A stretch of 64,000 nucleotides of DNA from Methylorubrum rhodinum (GTDB taxonomy: Bacteria > Pseudomonadota > Alphaproteobacteria > Rhizobiales > Beijerinckiaceae): positions 1 through 64,000 of the forward strand of contig NZ_JACHOP010000023.1 in assembly GCF_014199935.1 (NCBI RefSeq), written 5' to 3'. Below are positions 34,015 through 43,843 of this stretch, piece after piece; positions within the stretch are counted from its first letter, which is position 1, and every line of letters starts with the position of its first letter. The notes beneath the pieces were generated by a model, which saw only the letters and a list, made by a program, of their open reading frames with translations, did no database searches and was not told the DNA's origin. Both the position numbers and the translations under genes were made by a program.

Positions 34015-35607
34015 ATGCAACTCACCGTCTGGACCTACGAGGGACCGCCGCATATCGGCGCCATGCGGGTCGCCACCGCGATGGAGGGGCTGCACTACGT
34101 GCTGCACGCCCCCCAGGGCGACACCTATGCCGATCTGCTCTTCACCATGATCGAGCGGCGCGAGAAGCGCCCGCCCGTCACCTACACCACCTTCCAGGCA
34201 CGCGACCTCGGCGGCGACACCGCCCTGTTGTTCAAGGATGCGGTGGCGCAGGCCCATGCCCGCTTCCAGCCGCAGGCGATGATCGTCGGGGCCTCCTGCA
34301 CGGCGGAGCTGATCCAGGACGATCCGGGCGGGCTCGCCAAGGCGCTCGCCCTGCCGATCCCGGTGATCCCGCTCGAGCTGCCGGCGTACCAGAAGAAGGA
34401 GAACTGGGGCGCCTCCGAGACTTTTTATCGGCTGGTCCGCGCGCTTTCCGGTCCCGTGGTCGAGCGCAGCCCCCGCGAGGGCCGGCGCCCGCTCTGCAAC
34501 ATCCTGGGTCCGACCGCACTCGGCTTCCGCCACCGCGACGACCTGATCGAGATCCGAAAGATCCTCGAAGCGCTCGGGATCGACGTGAACGTCGTGGCGC
34601 CGCTGGGCGCCAGCCCGGCCGATCTCGGACGGCTGCGGGAAGCCGACTTCAACGTCGTGCTCTACCCCGAGATCGCCCGCGCGGCGGCGCAGCACCTCGA
34701 AAAGACCTTCCGCCAGCCGTTCATCGACATCGTGCCGATCGGCGTCGGCGCCACCACCCGCTTCGTCGAGGCGGTCGCCGCCCTGGCCGGCGTCGATCCG
34801 AGCCCGGTGCTGGCGGGCGTCCCCTCGCGGCTGCCCTGGTACTCGCGCTCGGTCGATTCGACCTACCTCACCGACAAGCGCGTCTTCATCTTCGGCGACG
34901 CCACCCACGCGCTCGGCATCGCCCGCGTCGCGGCCAAGGAACTCGGCTTCCGCATCGTCGGGCTCGGCACCTACAGCCGCGAATTCGCCCGCGAGGTCCG
35001 AGCGGAGGCCGCCCTCCACGGCATCGAGGCAATCATCGCCGACGATTATCTGGACGTGGAAGCCGCGATCCAGGCGGCGCAGCCCGAACTCGTGCTCGGC
35101 ACGCAGATGGAGCGCCACGTCGCCAAGCGGCTGGGCATCCCCTGCGCGGTGATCTCGGCCCCGGTCCACGTCCAGGACTTCCCGGCTCGCCACTCGCCGC
35201 AGATGGGCTTCGAGGGCGCCAACGTCCTGTTCGACACCCTGGTCCATCCGCTGATGATGGGCCTGGAGGAGCACCTGCTCGGGATGTTCCGCGAGGACCC
35301 CGAGTTCCACGACGGCGCCGCCCCCTCGCATCTCGGCCGCACGCATGCCGGGCCCGCCATGGAGCCGGAGGCTGCACCGCCCGCCCCGGCGCCCGCTCCG
35401 ATCGTGGTCGAGGCCGCCCAGGTCACCGTGGCTCCGATCCCGACCACGGCGCCCTGGAGCGCCGATGCCGAGAAGGAACTGAAAAAGATCCCGTTCTTCG
35501 TGCGCGGAAAAGCCCGCGCCAATACCGAGCGTTTCGCCCGCGAGCGGCAGCTCCCGCTCATCACCCTCGAGACCCTTTACGATGCCAAAGCGCATTTCGG
35601 CCGCTAG
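34015..35607 (+). CDS. bchB: Dark-operative protochlorophyllide reductase subunit BchB
   Basis: Partner of BchN. 530 residues. Asp36 in HAPQGDTYADLLF is the unusual aspartate ligand that completes the [4Fe-4S] cluster. GASCTAELIQDDPGGLAKAL and FGDATHALGIARVAAKELGF are conserved. A Pro/Ala-rich linker near residues 450-475 precedes the C-terminal light-independent reductase domain (KKIPFFVRGKARANTERFARE). ATG 34015 is two bases after the bchN stop. The last 26 bases overlap the start of bchH. Confidence 0.96.
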   Translation: MQLTVWTYEGPPHIGAMRVATAMEGLHYVLHAPQGDTYADLLFTMIERREKRPPVTYTTFQARDLGGDTALLFKDAVAQAHARFQPQAMIVGASCTAELIQDDPGGLAKALALPIPVIPLELPAYQKKENWGASETFYRLVRALSGPVVERSPREGRRPLCNILGPTALGFRHRDDLIEIRKILEALGIDVNVVAPLGASPADLGRLREADFNVVLYPEIARAAAQHLEKTFRQPFIDIVPIGVGATTRFVEAVAALAGVDPSPVLAGVPSRLPWYSRSVDSTYLTDKRVFIFGDATHALGIARVAAKELGFRIVGLGTYSREFAREVRAEAALHGIEAIIADDYLDVEAAIQAAQPELVLGTQMERHVAKRLGIPCAVISAPVHVQDFPARHSPQMGFEGANVLFDTLVHPLMMGLEEHLLGMFREDPEFHDGAAPSHLGRTHAGPAMEPEAAPPAPAPAPIVVEAAQVTVAPIPTTAPWSADAEKELKKIPFFVRGKARANTERFARERQLPLITLETLYDAKAHFGR

Positions 35608-38600
35608 GCCCGACATCCGCATCGCCATCGTCACGCTCGACAATCACTTGGCGAGCGCGGTGGAGCGGGCACGCCTGCGCCTCGCCCGCGAGATGCCGGG
35701 CCTCACCTTGAGCTTCCACGCCGCCGCGGAGTGGGAGACCGATCCGGCCGCGCTCGCCGCCTGCCGGACCGAGATCGCCCGGGCCGACATCGTCGTCTCG
35801 GCCATGCTGTTCCTCGACGATCACGTCCGGGCGATCCTGCCCGCCCTGCTGGCGCGGCGCCCGCATTGCGACGCCATGGTCGGCTGCCTCTCGGCCGCCG
35901 AGGTCGTCCGGACGACCCGGCTCAACCGCTTCGACATGAGCGGCACCAAGCGCTCGGCGCTGGACTTCCTGAAGAAGCTGCGCGGCAAGCCCGGCGCGGA
36001 GGGCAACGCCGCCCGCCAGATGGCGCTGGTGCGCAAGCTGCCGCAGATCCTGCGCTTCATCCCCGGCTCGGCCCAGGACGTGCGGGCCTATTTCCTGACG
36101 CTGCAATACTGGCTCGCCGGCTCCGACGAGAACGTGGCGGGGCTCGTCCGCTTCCTCGTGCAGCGCTACGCCGCCGGCCCCCGCGCGGTCTGGCGCGAGA
36201 TCGCCGCCGCGCCTGCCCCGCAGCACTATCCCGAGACCGGGCTCTACCACCCGCGCATGCCGGGCCGCGTCGGCGAGGATTCCTTGCGCGTCCCCGCGAT
36301 GTCGGGAGCGAAGGGCCGCGTCGGCCTCCTGCTGATGCGCTCCTACGTGCTCGCCGGAAACACCGCCCACTACGACGGCGTCATCGCCGCCCTGGAAGCC
36401 CGCGGCCTCTCCGTTGTGCCGGCCTTCGCGGCCGGCCTCGACAACCGCCCGGCGGTCGAAGCCTTCTTCATGCGCGACGGGCGCCCCGCCATCGACGCGC
36501 TGGTCTCGCTCACCGGCTTCTCGCTGGTCGGCGGCCCCGCCTACAACGACGCGGCGGCGGCCCAGGATCTGCTGGCCCGGCTCGACGTGCCCTACCTCGC
36601 CGCGCAGGCGCTCGAATTCCAGACCATCGAGCAATGGCAGGAGGGCGACCGCGGCCTCTCGCCGGTCGAAGCGACCATGATGGTCGCGATTCCCGAACTC
36701 GACGGCGCCACCGCACCGATGGTGTTCGGCGGCCGCTCCTCGGCCTCCGGTCCGGACAACGCCCGCGACATGCGCGTCCATCCGGAGCGCGCCGCGCGAT
36801 TGGCCGAGCGGGTCGAGCGCATGGTGTCGCTCCGGCGCAGGGCTAAAGCCGAGCGGCGGCTCGCCATCGTCCTGTTCAACTTCCCGCCGAATGCCGGCGC
36901 CACCGGCACCGCCGCCTTCCTCTCGGTCTACGCCTCGCTCCTCAACACCCTGCGGGGTCTGGCCGCCGACGGCTACACCGTCGAAATCCCCGAGAGCGTG
37001 GATGCGCTGCGCAACAGGATTCTGGCCGGCAACGCCGCACGCTTCGGCACGCAGGCCAACGTCCACGCCCGCATCTCGGCGGAAGACCATGTCCGCCGCG
37101 AGCCGCATCTGGCCGAGATCGAAGCGCAATGGGGGCCGGCGCCCGGCCGCCACCAGAGCAACGGCGCCGACATCCTCGTGCTGGGCGTGCAGCTCGGAAA
37201 CGTCTTCGTCGGGGTGCAGCCCGCCTTCGGCTACGAGGGCGATCCGATGCGGTTGCTGTTCGAGCACGGCTTCGCCCCGACACACGCCTTCAGCGCGTTC
37301 TACCGCTACCTGCGCGAGGATTTTGCCGCCGACGCGGTGCTGCATTTCGGCACCCACGGCGCGCTCGAATTCATGCCCGGCAAGCAGACAGGCCTGTCGG
37401 AGCGCTGCTGGCCCGAACGGCTGATCGGTGCGCTCCCGAACGTCTACCTCTACGCGGCCAACAACCCCTCCGAGGGGACGATCGCCAAGCGCCGCTCCGC
37501 CGCGACGCTGGTGAGCTACCTCACCCCGAGTCTGGCCGCCGCCGGCCTCTATCGCGGGTTGATCGACCTCAAGGCCTCGGTCGAGCGCTGGCGCGCGCTG
37601 GAGCCGGAGGCGACCGCCGAGCGGGCGACGCTGGCCGAAGTGATCCAGTCGCAGGGCGCGGCCCTCGACCTCACCGCCGCCGAGCCGGCCTGGCACGGCG
37701 ACGTGCCGGCCCGCGTCGCGGCACTCGCCGCTGCGCTGTCCGAGCTCGAACAGACCCTGATCCCGCACGGCCTCCACATCGTCGGCGAGGCGATGCCGGC
37801 GGAAGAGCGCGTCGATCTGCTGATGGCCCTGGCGGAGGCCTCGCATGGGCTGAAGCCGGCGCGGGCCGGCATCGAGCGGCTGATCGAGGGCGCGGCCTTC
37901 AACGAGGCGCTCTCGGCCGCCGGCCTGCCCCTCGACGAGACCGGCCGCACCGCCTTCGCCGACCTCGTGCGCATCGATCGCGACCTGTCGCGCGACCATG
38001 AGATCCCGGCGCTGCTGCGGGCGCTGGACGGCCGCTTCGTTCCACCGGTGGCGGGCGGCGACCTGCTGCGCAATCCGGCGATCTTGCCGACGGGGCGCAA
38101 CCTGCACGGCTTCGACCCCTACCGTCTGCCCTCCGCCTTCGCGGTGGCCGACGGCGCCCGGCAGGTCGGGCGCGTGCTGGAACGCTACACCTCCGAGGGG
38201 CAGCCCCTGCCGGAGAGCGTCGCCATCGTCCTGTGGGGCACCGACAACCTCAAGAGCGAGGGCGGTCCGATCGCCCAGGCGCTGGCCCTGATCGGCGCCG
38301 CGCCCCGGTTCGACGGCTACGGCCGGCTGGCCGGCGCCGAACTGATCCCGCTCGCTACTCTCGGCCGCCCCCGCATCGACGCGGTCGTCACCCTATCCGG
38401 CATCTTTCGGGATTTGCTGCCGCTCCAGACCAAGTTGTTGGCGGAAGCGAGCTATCTCGCCGCCACCGCCGACGAATCGTCGGAGCAGAACTTCGTCCGC
38501 AAGCACGCGCTCGCGATCCAGGCCGAGCAGGGCTGCGACATTGAGACGGCGGCTTTGCGCGTCTTCTCCAATGCGGAAGGCGCCTACGGCGCCAACGTCA

Positions 38601-39298
38601 ACCACCTTGTCGAGTCGGGTCGCTGGGACGACGCGGACGAACTCTGCGAGACGTTTTCCAAGCGCAAGTCCTTCGCCTACGGCCGCAACGGTCGCCCGGC
38701 GCCGCAGCGCGAGTTGATGCGTGCGGTGCTCGCCAAGGTCGATCTCGCCTACCAGAACCTCGATTCGGTCGAACTCGGCGTCACGAGCGTCGATCACTAC
38801 TTCGACGGGCTCGGCGGCGTGAGCCGGGCCGTGGCGCGGGCCCGCGGCGCGGCGGTGCCGGTCTATATCAGCGACCAGACGCGGGGCGAGGGCCGGGTGC
38901 GCTCGCTGGACGAGCAGGTGGCGCTGGAGACGCGCACCCGCATGCTCAACCCGAAATGGTACGAGGGCCTGCTCGGCCACGGCTACGAGGGCGTGCGCCA
39001 GATCGAGGCGACCCTGACCAACACGGTCGGCTGGTCGGCGACTGCTGGCGCAGTTCAGCCCTGGATCTACGAGCGCATCACCGAGACCTACGTGCTCGAT
39101 CCCGCCATGCGCGAGCGCATGGCGGCCTTGAATCCCACGGCCTGCGCCAAAGTCGCGAGCCGCCTGATCGAAGCCCACCGCCGAGGCTTCTGGACCCCCG
39201 ACGCCGCCACCCGCGACGCACTCGACCGCGCCGAGGAGGAGCTGGAAGACCGGCTCGAGGGGGTGACACCCGGCATCACCGCAGGAGTCGCGGCATGA
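35582..39298 (+). CDS. bchH: Magnesium chelatase subunit H BchH
   Basis: Porphyrin-binding catalytic subunit that inserts Mg2+ into protoporphyrin IX with the BchI/BchD motor (not encoded in this window). 1238 residues, full length for the CobN/magnesium chelatase family. Landmarks include the N-terminal RIAIVTLDNHLASAVERA, FGTHGALEFMPGKQTGLSERCWPERLIGALPNVYLYAANNPSEG, and the C-terminal NPKWYEGLLGHGYEGVRQIEATLTNTVGWSATAGAV. ATG 35582 lies inside bchB in another frame with a 26-base overlap; the next in-frame ATG is far downstream, past conserved sequence. Confidence 0.97.
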   Translation: MPKRISAARPDIRIAIVTLDNHLASAVERARLRLAREMPGLTLSFHAAAEWETDPAALAACRTEIARADIVVSAMLFLDDHVRAILPALLARRPHCDAMVGCLSAAEVVRTTRLNRFDMSGTKRSALDFLKKLRGKPGAEGNAARQMALVRKLPQILRFIPGSAQDVRAYFLTLQYWLAGSDENVAGLVRFLVQRYAAGPRAVWREIAAAPAPQHYPETGLYHPRMPGRVGEDSLRVPAMSGAKGRVGLLLMRSYVLAGNTAHYDGVIAALEARGLSVVPAFAAGLDNRPAVEAFFMRDGRPAIDALVSLTGFSLVGGPAYNDAAAAQDLLARLDVPYLAAQALEFQTIEQWQEGDRGLSPVEATMMVAIPELDGATAPMVFGGRSSASGPDNARDMRVHPERAARLAERVERMVSLRRRAKAERRLAIVLFNFPPNAGATGTAAFLSVYASLLNTLRGLAADGYTVEIPESVDALRNRILAGNAARFGTQANVHARISAEDHVRREPHLAEIEAQWGPAPGRHQSNGADILVLGVQLGNVFVGVQPAFGYEGDPMRLLFEHGFAPTHAFSAFYRYLREDFAADAVLHFGTHGALEFMPGKQTGLSERCWPERLIGALPNVYLYAANNPSEGTIAKRRSAATLVSYLTPSLAAAGLYRGLIDLKASVERWRALEPEATAERATLAEVIQSQGAALDLTAAEPAWHGDVPARVAALAAALSELEQTLIPHGLHIVGEAMPAEERVDLLMALAEASHGLKPARAGIERLIEGAAFNEALSAAGLPLDETGRTAFADLVRIDRDLSRDHEIPALLRALDGRFVPPVAGGDLLRNPAILPTGRNLHGFDPYRLPSAFAVADGARQVGRVLERYTSEGQPLPESVAIVLWGTDNLKSEGGPIAQALALIGAAPRFDGYGRLAGAELIPLATLGRPRIDAVVTLSGIFRDLLPLQTKLLAEASYLAATADESSEQNFVRKHALAIQAEQGCDIETAALRVFSNAEGAYGANVNHLVESGRWDDADELCETFSKRKSFAYGRNGRPAPQRELMRAVLAKVDLAYQNLDSVELGVTSVDHYFDGLGGVSRAVARARGAAVPVYISDQTRGEGRVRSLDEQVALETRTRMLNPKWYEGLLGHGYEGVRQIEATLTNTVGWSATAGAVQPWIYERITETYVLDPAMRERMAALNPTACAKVASRLIEAHRRGFWTPDAATRDALDRAEEELEDRLEGVTPGITAGVAA

Positions 39299-40188
39299 AC
39301 ATCGCCATCAGGAATCCCGTGCCGCTGCGCCGCGAGGAGGGCAGCGTGCAGGTCGCTCTCGATCCGACCGACCGGATCGAGACTGCGAAGGTCTTCGCCG
39401 TCTACGGCAAGGGTGGCATCGGCAAGTCCACCACCTCGTCGAACCTCTCGGTCGCCTTCTCGAAGCTCGGCAAGCGCGTCTTGCAGATCGGCTGCGATCC
39501 GAAGCACGATTCGACCTTCACCCTGACGAAGCGCCTCGCGCCGACCGTCATCGACGCGCTCGAATCGGTGAACTTCCACTCCGAGGAGCTGCGGCCCGAG
39601 GATTACGTGGTCGAGGGCTATAACGGCGTGATGTGCGTCGAGGCCGGCGGTCCGCCCGCGGGCACCGGCTGCGGCGGCTACGTCGTCGGCCAGACGGTGA
39701 AGCTCCTGAAGGAGCATCACCTCTTGGAGGACACCGACGTCGTCGTGTTCGACGTGCTCGGCGACGTGGTCTGCGGCGGCTTCGCCTCGCCGCTCCAGCA
39801 TGCCGACCGCGCCTTGATCGTCACGGCCAACGACTTCGATTCGATCTTCGCGATGAACCGGATCGTGGCGGCGATCCACGCCAAGTCGAAGAACTACGGC
39901 GTGCGGTTGGGGGGCGTCATCGCCAACCGCTCGGCCAAGACCGACGAGATCGACCGCTTCAACGACGCGGTGGGTCTGCGCCGCCTCGCCCACTTCCCCG
40001 ACCTCGACGTGGTGCGCCGCTCGCGCCTCAAGAAGTCGACCCTGTTCGAGATGGAGGATTCGCCGGAGCTGCGGGCGGTGACCGACGAGTACATGCGGCT
40101 CGCCGAGACGCTCTGGGCCGGGGACGACCCCTGCGAGGCGGTGCCGATGAAGGACCGCGACCTGTTCGAATTCCTCGGCTTCGATTGA
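39295..40188 (+). CDS. bchL: Dark-operative protochlorophyllide reductase ATPase BchL
   Basis: NifH-like homodimer that delivers electrons to BchNB at the cost of ATP. 297 residues. The P-loop YGKGGIGKSTTSSNLS lies near residue 38, and the cysteines that should hold the bridging [4Fe-4S] cluster are Cys126 (GTGCGGY) and Cys160 (DVVCGGF), spaced as in NifH. ATG 39295 overlaps the bchH stop by four bases. Confidence 0.97.
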   Translation: MNIAIRNPVPLRREEGSVQVALDPTDRIETAKVFAVYGKGGIGKSTTSSNLSVAFSKLGKRVLQIGCDPKHDSTFTLTKRLAPTVIDALESVNFHSEELRPEDYVVEGYNGVMCVEAGGPPAGTGCGGYVVGQTVKLLKEHHLLEDTDVVVFDVLGDVVCGGFASPLQHADRALIVTANDFDSIFAMNRIVAAIHAKSKNYGVRLGGVIANRSAKTDEIDRFNDAVGLRRLAHFPDLDVVRRSRLKKSTLFEMEDSPELRAVTDEYMRLAETLWAGDDPCEAVPMKDRDLFEFLGFD

Positions 40189-40201
40189 TCGGTTCCGCGC
40201 G

Positions 40202-40930
40202 ATGAGCAGCTACGCCACCCGCCGCACCCAGCTCGAGACCTACTTCGACCGCACCGCGGTCGAGGCGTGGTCGCGGTTGACCTCGGACGCACCGGTCTCG
40301 AAGATCCGCGCCACCGTGCGGGCCGGGCGCGACGCCATGCGGGCGACGCTGCTCGACTGGCTGCCTGCCGACATGACCGGCCTGCGCCTGCTGGACGCCG
40401 GCTGCGGCACCGGCGCGCTGGCGGTGGAGGCCGCCCGCCGCGGCGCCACCGTGACGGCCATCGACGTGTCGCCGACGCTGATCGGTCTCGCCCGCGAGCG
40501 CCTGCCGGAGATCGCCGGGCCGGGCTCTATCGATTTCCGGGTCGGCGACATGCTCGATCCGTGGCTCGGCCGCTTCGATCATGTCGTCGCGATGGATTCG
40601 CTGATCCACTATCAGGCGCCCGACATCGTCCGCGCGCTGGCCGAACTGAGCTTGCGCACCGACGGCAGCGTCGTCTTCACGGTGGCGCCCCGCACCGCGC
40701 TGCTGACGCTGATGCACGCGGCCGGACAATTCTTCCCGAAGGCCGACCGGGCGCCCGCCATCGTCCCGATCACCGAAGGGGCCTTGCGCCGCCGGATCGC
40801 CCGCGAGCCGGCGCTGGAGCGGTTCTCGGTCGGCCGCACCCGGCGCATCAACAGCGGCTTCTATCTCTCGAACGCGATCGAGCTGAGGAACGGACGGCGC
40901 TCACCCGCGACGGAGGGCCGGTCGGCATGA
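40202..40930 (+). CDS. bchM: Mg-protoporphyrin IX O-methyltransferase BchM
   Basis: SAM-dependent methylation of the ring C propionate of Mg-protoporphyrin, upstream of the AcsF cyclase. 242 residues with methyltransferase motif I LLDAGCGTGALAVEAARRG, the acidic end of beta2 in VTAIDVSPTL, and FDHVVAMDSLIHYQ. The C-terminal RTRRINSGFYLSNAIELR is typical of the BchM/ChlM family. ATG 40202, 13 bases after bchL; it overlaps lhaA by four bases. Confidence 0.95.
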   Translation: MSSYATRRTQLETYFDRTAVEAWSRLTSDAPVSKIRATVRAGRDAMRATLLDWLPADMTGLRLLDAGCGTGALAVEAARRGATVTAIDVSPTLIGLARERLPEIAGPGSIDFRVGDMLDPWLGRFDHVVAMDSLIHYQAPDIVRALAELSLRTDGSVVFTVAPRTALLTLMHAAGQFFPKADRAPAIVPITEGALRRRIAREPALERFSVGRTRRINSGFYLSNAIELRNGRRSPATEGRSA

Positions 40931-42372
40931 AGACCGGCCTCACCCTCACGCAGGCCCTCCTGCGGCTCGGCCCAGCGATTCTTCCCTTCGCCGATGCCGC
41001 GACGAAGGAGCTGCCGCTCGGGCGGCTGATGCGGCTGTCGCTGTTTCAGGTCACGGTCGGCATGGCCGCCGTGCTGCTGATCGGCACGCTCAACCGCGTC
41101 ATGATCGTCGAGTTGGCGGTCCCGGCCTGGATCGTGGCGGTGATGCTGTCCCTGCCGCTGCTGTTCGCGCCGTTGCGAGCGCTCGTCGGCTTCCGCTCCG
41201 ACACGCACCGCTCGGTGCTGGGCTGGCGGCGCGTGCCCTACATCTGGTTCGGCACGCTTCTGCAGTTCGGTGGCCTGGCGATCATGCCGTTCGCCCTGCT
41301 GATCCTGTCGGGCGACACCACCGGCCCGGCCTGGGTCGGGCATGTCGCCGCCGCGCTCGCCTTCCTGCTCGTCGGCGCCGGGCTGCACACCACGCAGACC
41401 GTCGGCCTCGCGCTCGCCACCGATCTGGCGCCCGCCCATGCCCGGCCGAAGGTGGTGGCCCTGCTCTGCGCCATGCTGCTCGTCGGCATGATGGGCAGCG
41501 CGCTGCTGTTCGGCCTCGCGCTCGCGAATTTCTCCCCCGTCCGGCTGATCCAGGTGATCCAGGGCGCGGCGCTGGTCACCATCGTCCTGAACGGCATCGC
41601 CCTGTGGAAGCAGGAGCCGCGCAACGCCACCCTCACCCGCCGCGACGTGCCGCGCCCGAGTTTTTCGGAATCCTGGCAGGGCTATGCCGGCGAGCCGACC
41701 GCCCGGCGGCGGCTGGTCGCGATCGGCCTCGGCACCGCGGGCTTCTCGATGCAGGACATCCTGCTCGAACCCTATGGCGGGCAGATCCTGAACCTCAGCG
41801 TCGGCCAGACCACGGCGCTCACCGCCATGCTCGCGGCGGGCGGCGGCCTCGGCCTCGTGGCGGCGGCGCGCTGGCTCGCCCGCGGCGGCGATCCCTACCG
41901 GGTCGCGGCGGTCGGCTCGGTCATCGGCATCCTCGCCTTCTCGGCGGTGGTCTTCGCCGCCCCCCTGGCCTCGGCCCGGCTGTTCGCCGCGGGCGTGACG
42001 CTGATCGGCATCGGCGGCGGCCTGTTCGCCCACGGCACGCTCACCGCCTCCATGGCCAAGGCCGGCCCGGATGATACGGGCCTCGCGCTCGGCGCCTGGG
42101 GCGCCGTGCAGGCCACTGCCGCCGGCCTCGCCATCGCGGCCAGCGGCATCCTGCGCGATGTCGGTGCCGCGGTGGCGCAATCGGGCGTGCTCGGCGAGGG
42201 CATGAACGAGCCGGCCATCGGCTACCTCATCGTCTACCACGTCGAGATCGCGCTCCTGTTCGCCACCCTGGTGGCGATCGGCCCGCTGGTCCGCGTCGAG
42301 TCCCGCGAGCCCGCACGTCCGGACGAGGGACGCGCGCGCACCTTCGACCCCCTCGTCAACCGTCCCACCTGA
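40927..42372 (+). CDS. lhaA: Light-harvesting 1 assembly factor LhaA (PucC family)
   Basis: Twelve-helix major-facilitator-fold protein needed for LH1 assembly, probably handling bacteriochlorophyll. 481 residues. Features are GRLMRLSLFQVTVGMAAVLLIGTLNRVMIVELAVPAW, the loop GFRSDTHRSVLGWRRVPYIWFGTLLQFGG, and QDILLEPYGGQILNLSVGQTT. Position directly before puhA identifies it as LhaA rather than the bchG-linked paralogue. ATG 40927 overlaps bchM. Confidence 0.95.
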   Translation: MKTGLTLTQALLRLGPAILPFADAATKELPLGRLMRLSLFQVTVGMAAVLLIGTLNRVMIVELAVPAWIVAVMLSLPLLFAPLRALVGFRSDTHRSVLGWRRVPYIWFGTLLQFGGLAIMPFALLILSGDTTGPAWVGHVAAALAFLLVGAGLHTTQTVGLALATDLAPAHARPKVVALLCAMLLVGMMGSALLFGLALANFSPVRLIQVIQGAALVTIVLNGIALWKQEPRNATLTRRDVPRPSFSESWQGYAGEPTARRRLVAIGLGTAGFSMQDILLEPYGGQILNLSVGQTTALTAMLAAGGGLGLVAAARWLARGGDPYRVAAVGSVIGILAFSAVVFAAPLASARLFAAGVTLIGIGGGLFAHGTLTASMAKAGPDDTGLALGAWGAVQATAAGLAIAASGILRDVGAAVAQSGVLGEGMNEPAIGYLIVYHVEIALLFATLVAIGPLVRVESREPARPDEGRARTFDPLVNRPT

Positions 42373-42388
42373 TCGGGAGGAGAGCGTC

Positions 42389-43162
42389 ATGCCCAGAGGC
42401 GAGATCACCGGTTACATCGACGTCGCGCAGGTCACGCTCTACGCGTTCTGGCTCTTCTTCGCGGGGCTGGTGTTCTACCTGCGCCGCGAGGATCGCCGCG
42501 AGGGCTACCCCCTCGAGAACGAGGCGGCGGGCCGCCTCAAGGCCTACGATCCCATCCTGCTGCCGACGCCGAAGGCGTTCCGGCTGTCGAGCGGCCACAC
42601 CATGTACGCGCCGCGGGCCGACGTCGCCTACGAGACCGGCATCCCGGCCGCCAAGCGCGAGCCCTGGCCCGGCGCCCCGTATGACCGGACCGAGTCCTCG
42701 CTCCAGGCGGGCGTCGGTCCCGGCTCCTGGGTGTCGCGCCACGACGAGCACGACCGCACCTGGGACGGCCAATACCGCATCGTGCCGCTGCGGGTCGCCG
42801 ACACCTTCGTGGTCCACGAGGCGGGCCCGAACCCGATCGGCATGTCGGTGCTCGGCGCAGACCGCAACGTCGCCGGCACGGTCGCCGATCTCTGGGTCGA
42901 CCGCGGCGAGTCGATGGTGCGCTACTACGAGGTCGAACTCGGCGCGGGCGGGCGCCGGGTGCTGATGCCGGCGACCATCTGCTCCACCAGCCTCTTCACC
43001 AAGACGGTCACGACCGAGGCGCTGCTGGCGTCGCAATTCGCCGACATTCCGGGCACGAAGGATCCGGATTCCGTGACGTTGCTCGAAGAGGAGCGGATCA
43101 TGGCCTATTTCGGCGCCGGCACGCTCTACGCCACCCCCGCCCGCGCGGAGCCGCTGCTGTGA
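42389..43162 (+). CDS. puhA: Photosynthetic reaction centre subunit H
   Basis: Structural subunit that caps the L/M core and shapes the proton path to QB. 257 residues with one N-terminal membrane helix (VAQVTLYAFWLFFAGLVFYLRR, about 12-33) and a cytoplasmic domain with ENEAAGRLKAYDPILLPTPKAF and KDPDSVTLLEEERIMAYFGAGTLYATP near the end, all conserved in H subunits. Good GGGAGGAG ribosome binding site before ATG 42389. puhLM/puf genes are not in this window. Confidence 0.97.
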   Translation: MPRGEITGYIDVAQVTLYAFWLFFAGLVFYLRREDRREGYPLENEAAGRLKAYDPILLPTPKAFRLSSGHTMYAPRADVAYETGIPAAKREPWPGAPYDRTESSLQAGVGPGSWVSRHDEHDRTWDGQYRIVPLRVADTFVVHEAGPNPIGMSVLGADRNVAGTVADLWVDRGESMVRYYEVELGAGGRRVLMPATICSTSLFTKTVTTEALLASQFADIPGTKDPDSVTLLEEERIMAYFGAGTLYATPARAEPLL

Positions 43163-43827
43163 GCGAGTCGGAATTCCTCCCCGAGGGCACCCTGCGCGGG
43201 ATGCCCGGCCCCCTGCCCGCGGGCGAGCGGATCCTGTGGCGCGGCGCGCCGACCTGGCGCGGCGTGCTGGTTCAGGTCTTCCATCTCCGGCCGGTGGTGG
43301 CGTGGTTCGCCGGCACCGCGACCCTGTTCGGCGTCGCCGCCGCGGCACAGGGCGGGGCGGTGAGCGCGCTCGGCGTCGTCGCCCCGACGCTGCTGATCGG
43401 TGCGGGCGGCATCGCGCTGCTGACCCTGCTGGCGTGGCTCGTCCACCGCACCACCGTCTACACCATCACCGACCGGCGGGTGGTCATGCATGTCGGCATC
43501 GCCCTGCCGATCACGCTCAACCTGCCCCACGCGCGCACCGAGGGGGCGGGCCTGCACCTGTTCCCGGACGGCAGCGGCGACATCCCCCTGCAACTGCCGC
43601 CGGGGGAGCGGATCGCCTACCTGCATCTCTGGCCCCACGCCCGGCCCTGGCGCGTGAGCCGCCCCGAGCCGATGCTGCGCTCGGTGCCCGAGGCCCGCGC
43701 GGTGGCCGAGTTGCTCGTCGGCGCGCTCGCCACGCAGGGACCGCGCGTCGTGGAAGGTGTGGCGACCGCGCCGGCCGAGCGTCCGCGTGCCGCGCCGCGG
43801 CCGGGCCGCCTCGCCGCCGCCGGCTGA
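43159..43827 (+). CDS. puhB: Photosynthetic complex assembly protein PuhB
   Basis: Membrane protein that helps reaction-centre and LH1 assembly. 222 residues with two helices (about 48-68 and 76-96), then a PH-like domain beginning TTVYTITDRRVVMHVGIALPITLNLP. The GERILWRGAPTWRGVLVQVFHLR N-terminal segment is typical of the family. GTG 43159 overlaps the puhA stop (GTGA). The C-terminal 25 residues are Arg/Pro/Ala-rich and poorly conserved in appearance. Confidence 0.93.
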   Translation: MSESEFLPEGTLRGMPGPLPAGERILWRGAPTWRGVLVQVFHLRPVVAWFAGTATLFGVAAAAQGGAVSALGVVAPTLLIGAGGIALLTLLAWLVHRTTVYTITDRRVVMHVGIALPITLNLPHARTEGAGLHLFPDGSGDIPLQLPPGERIAYLHLWPHARPWRVSRPEPMLRSVPEARAVAELLVGALATQGPRVVEGVATAPAERPRAAPRPGRLAAAG

Positions 43828-43843
43828 CATCGAGGAGAGGCCG

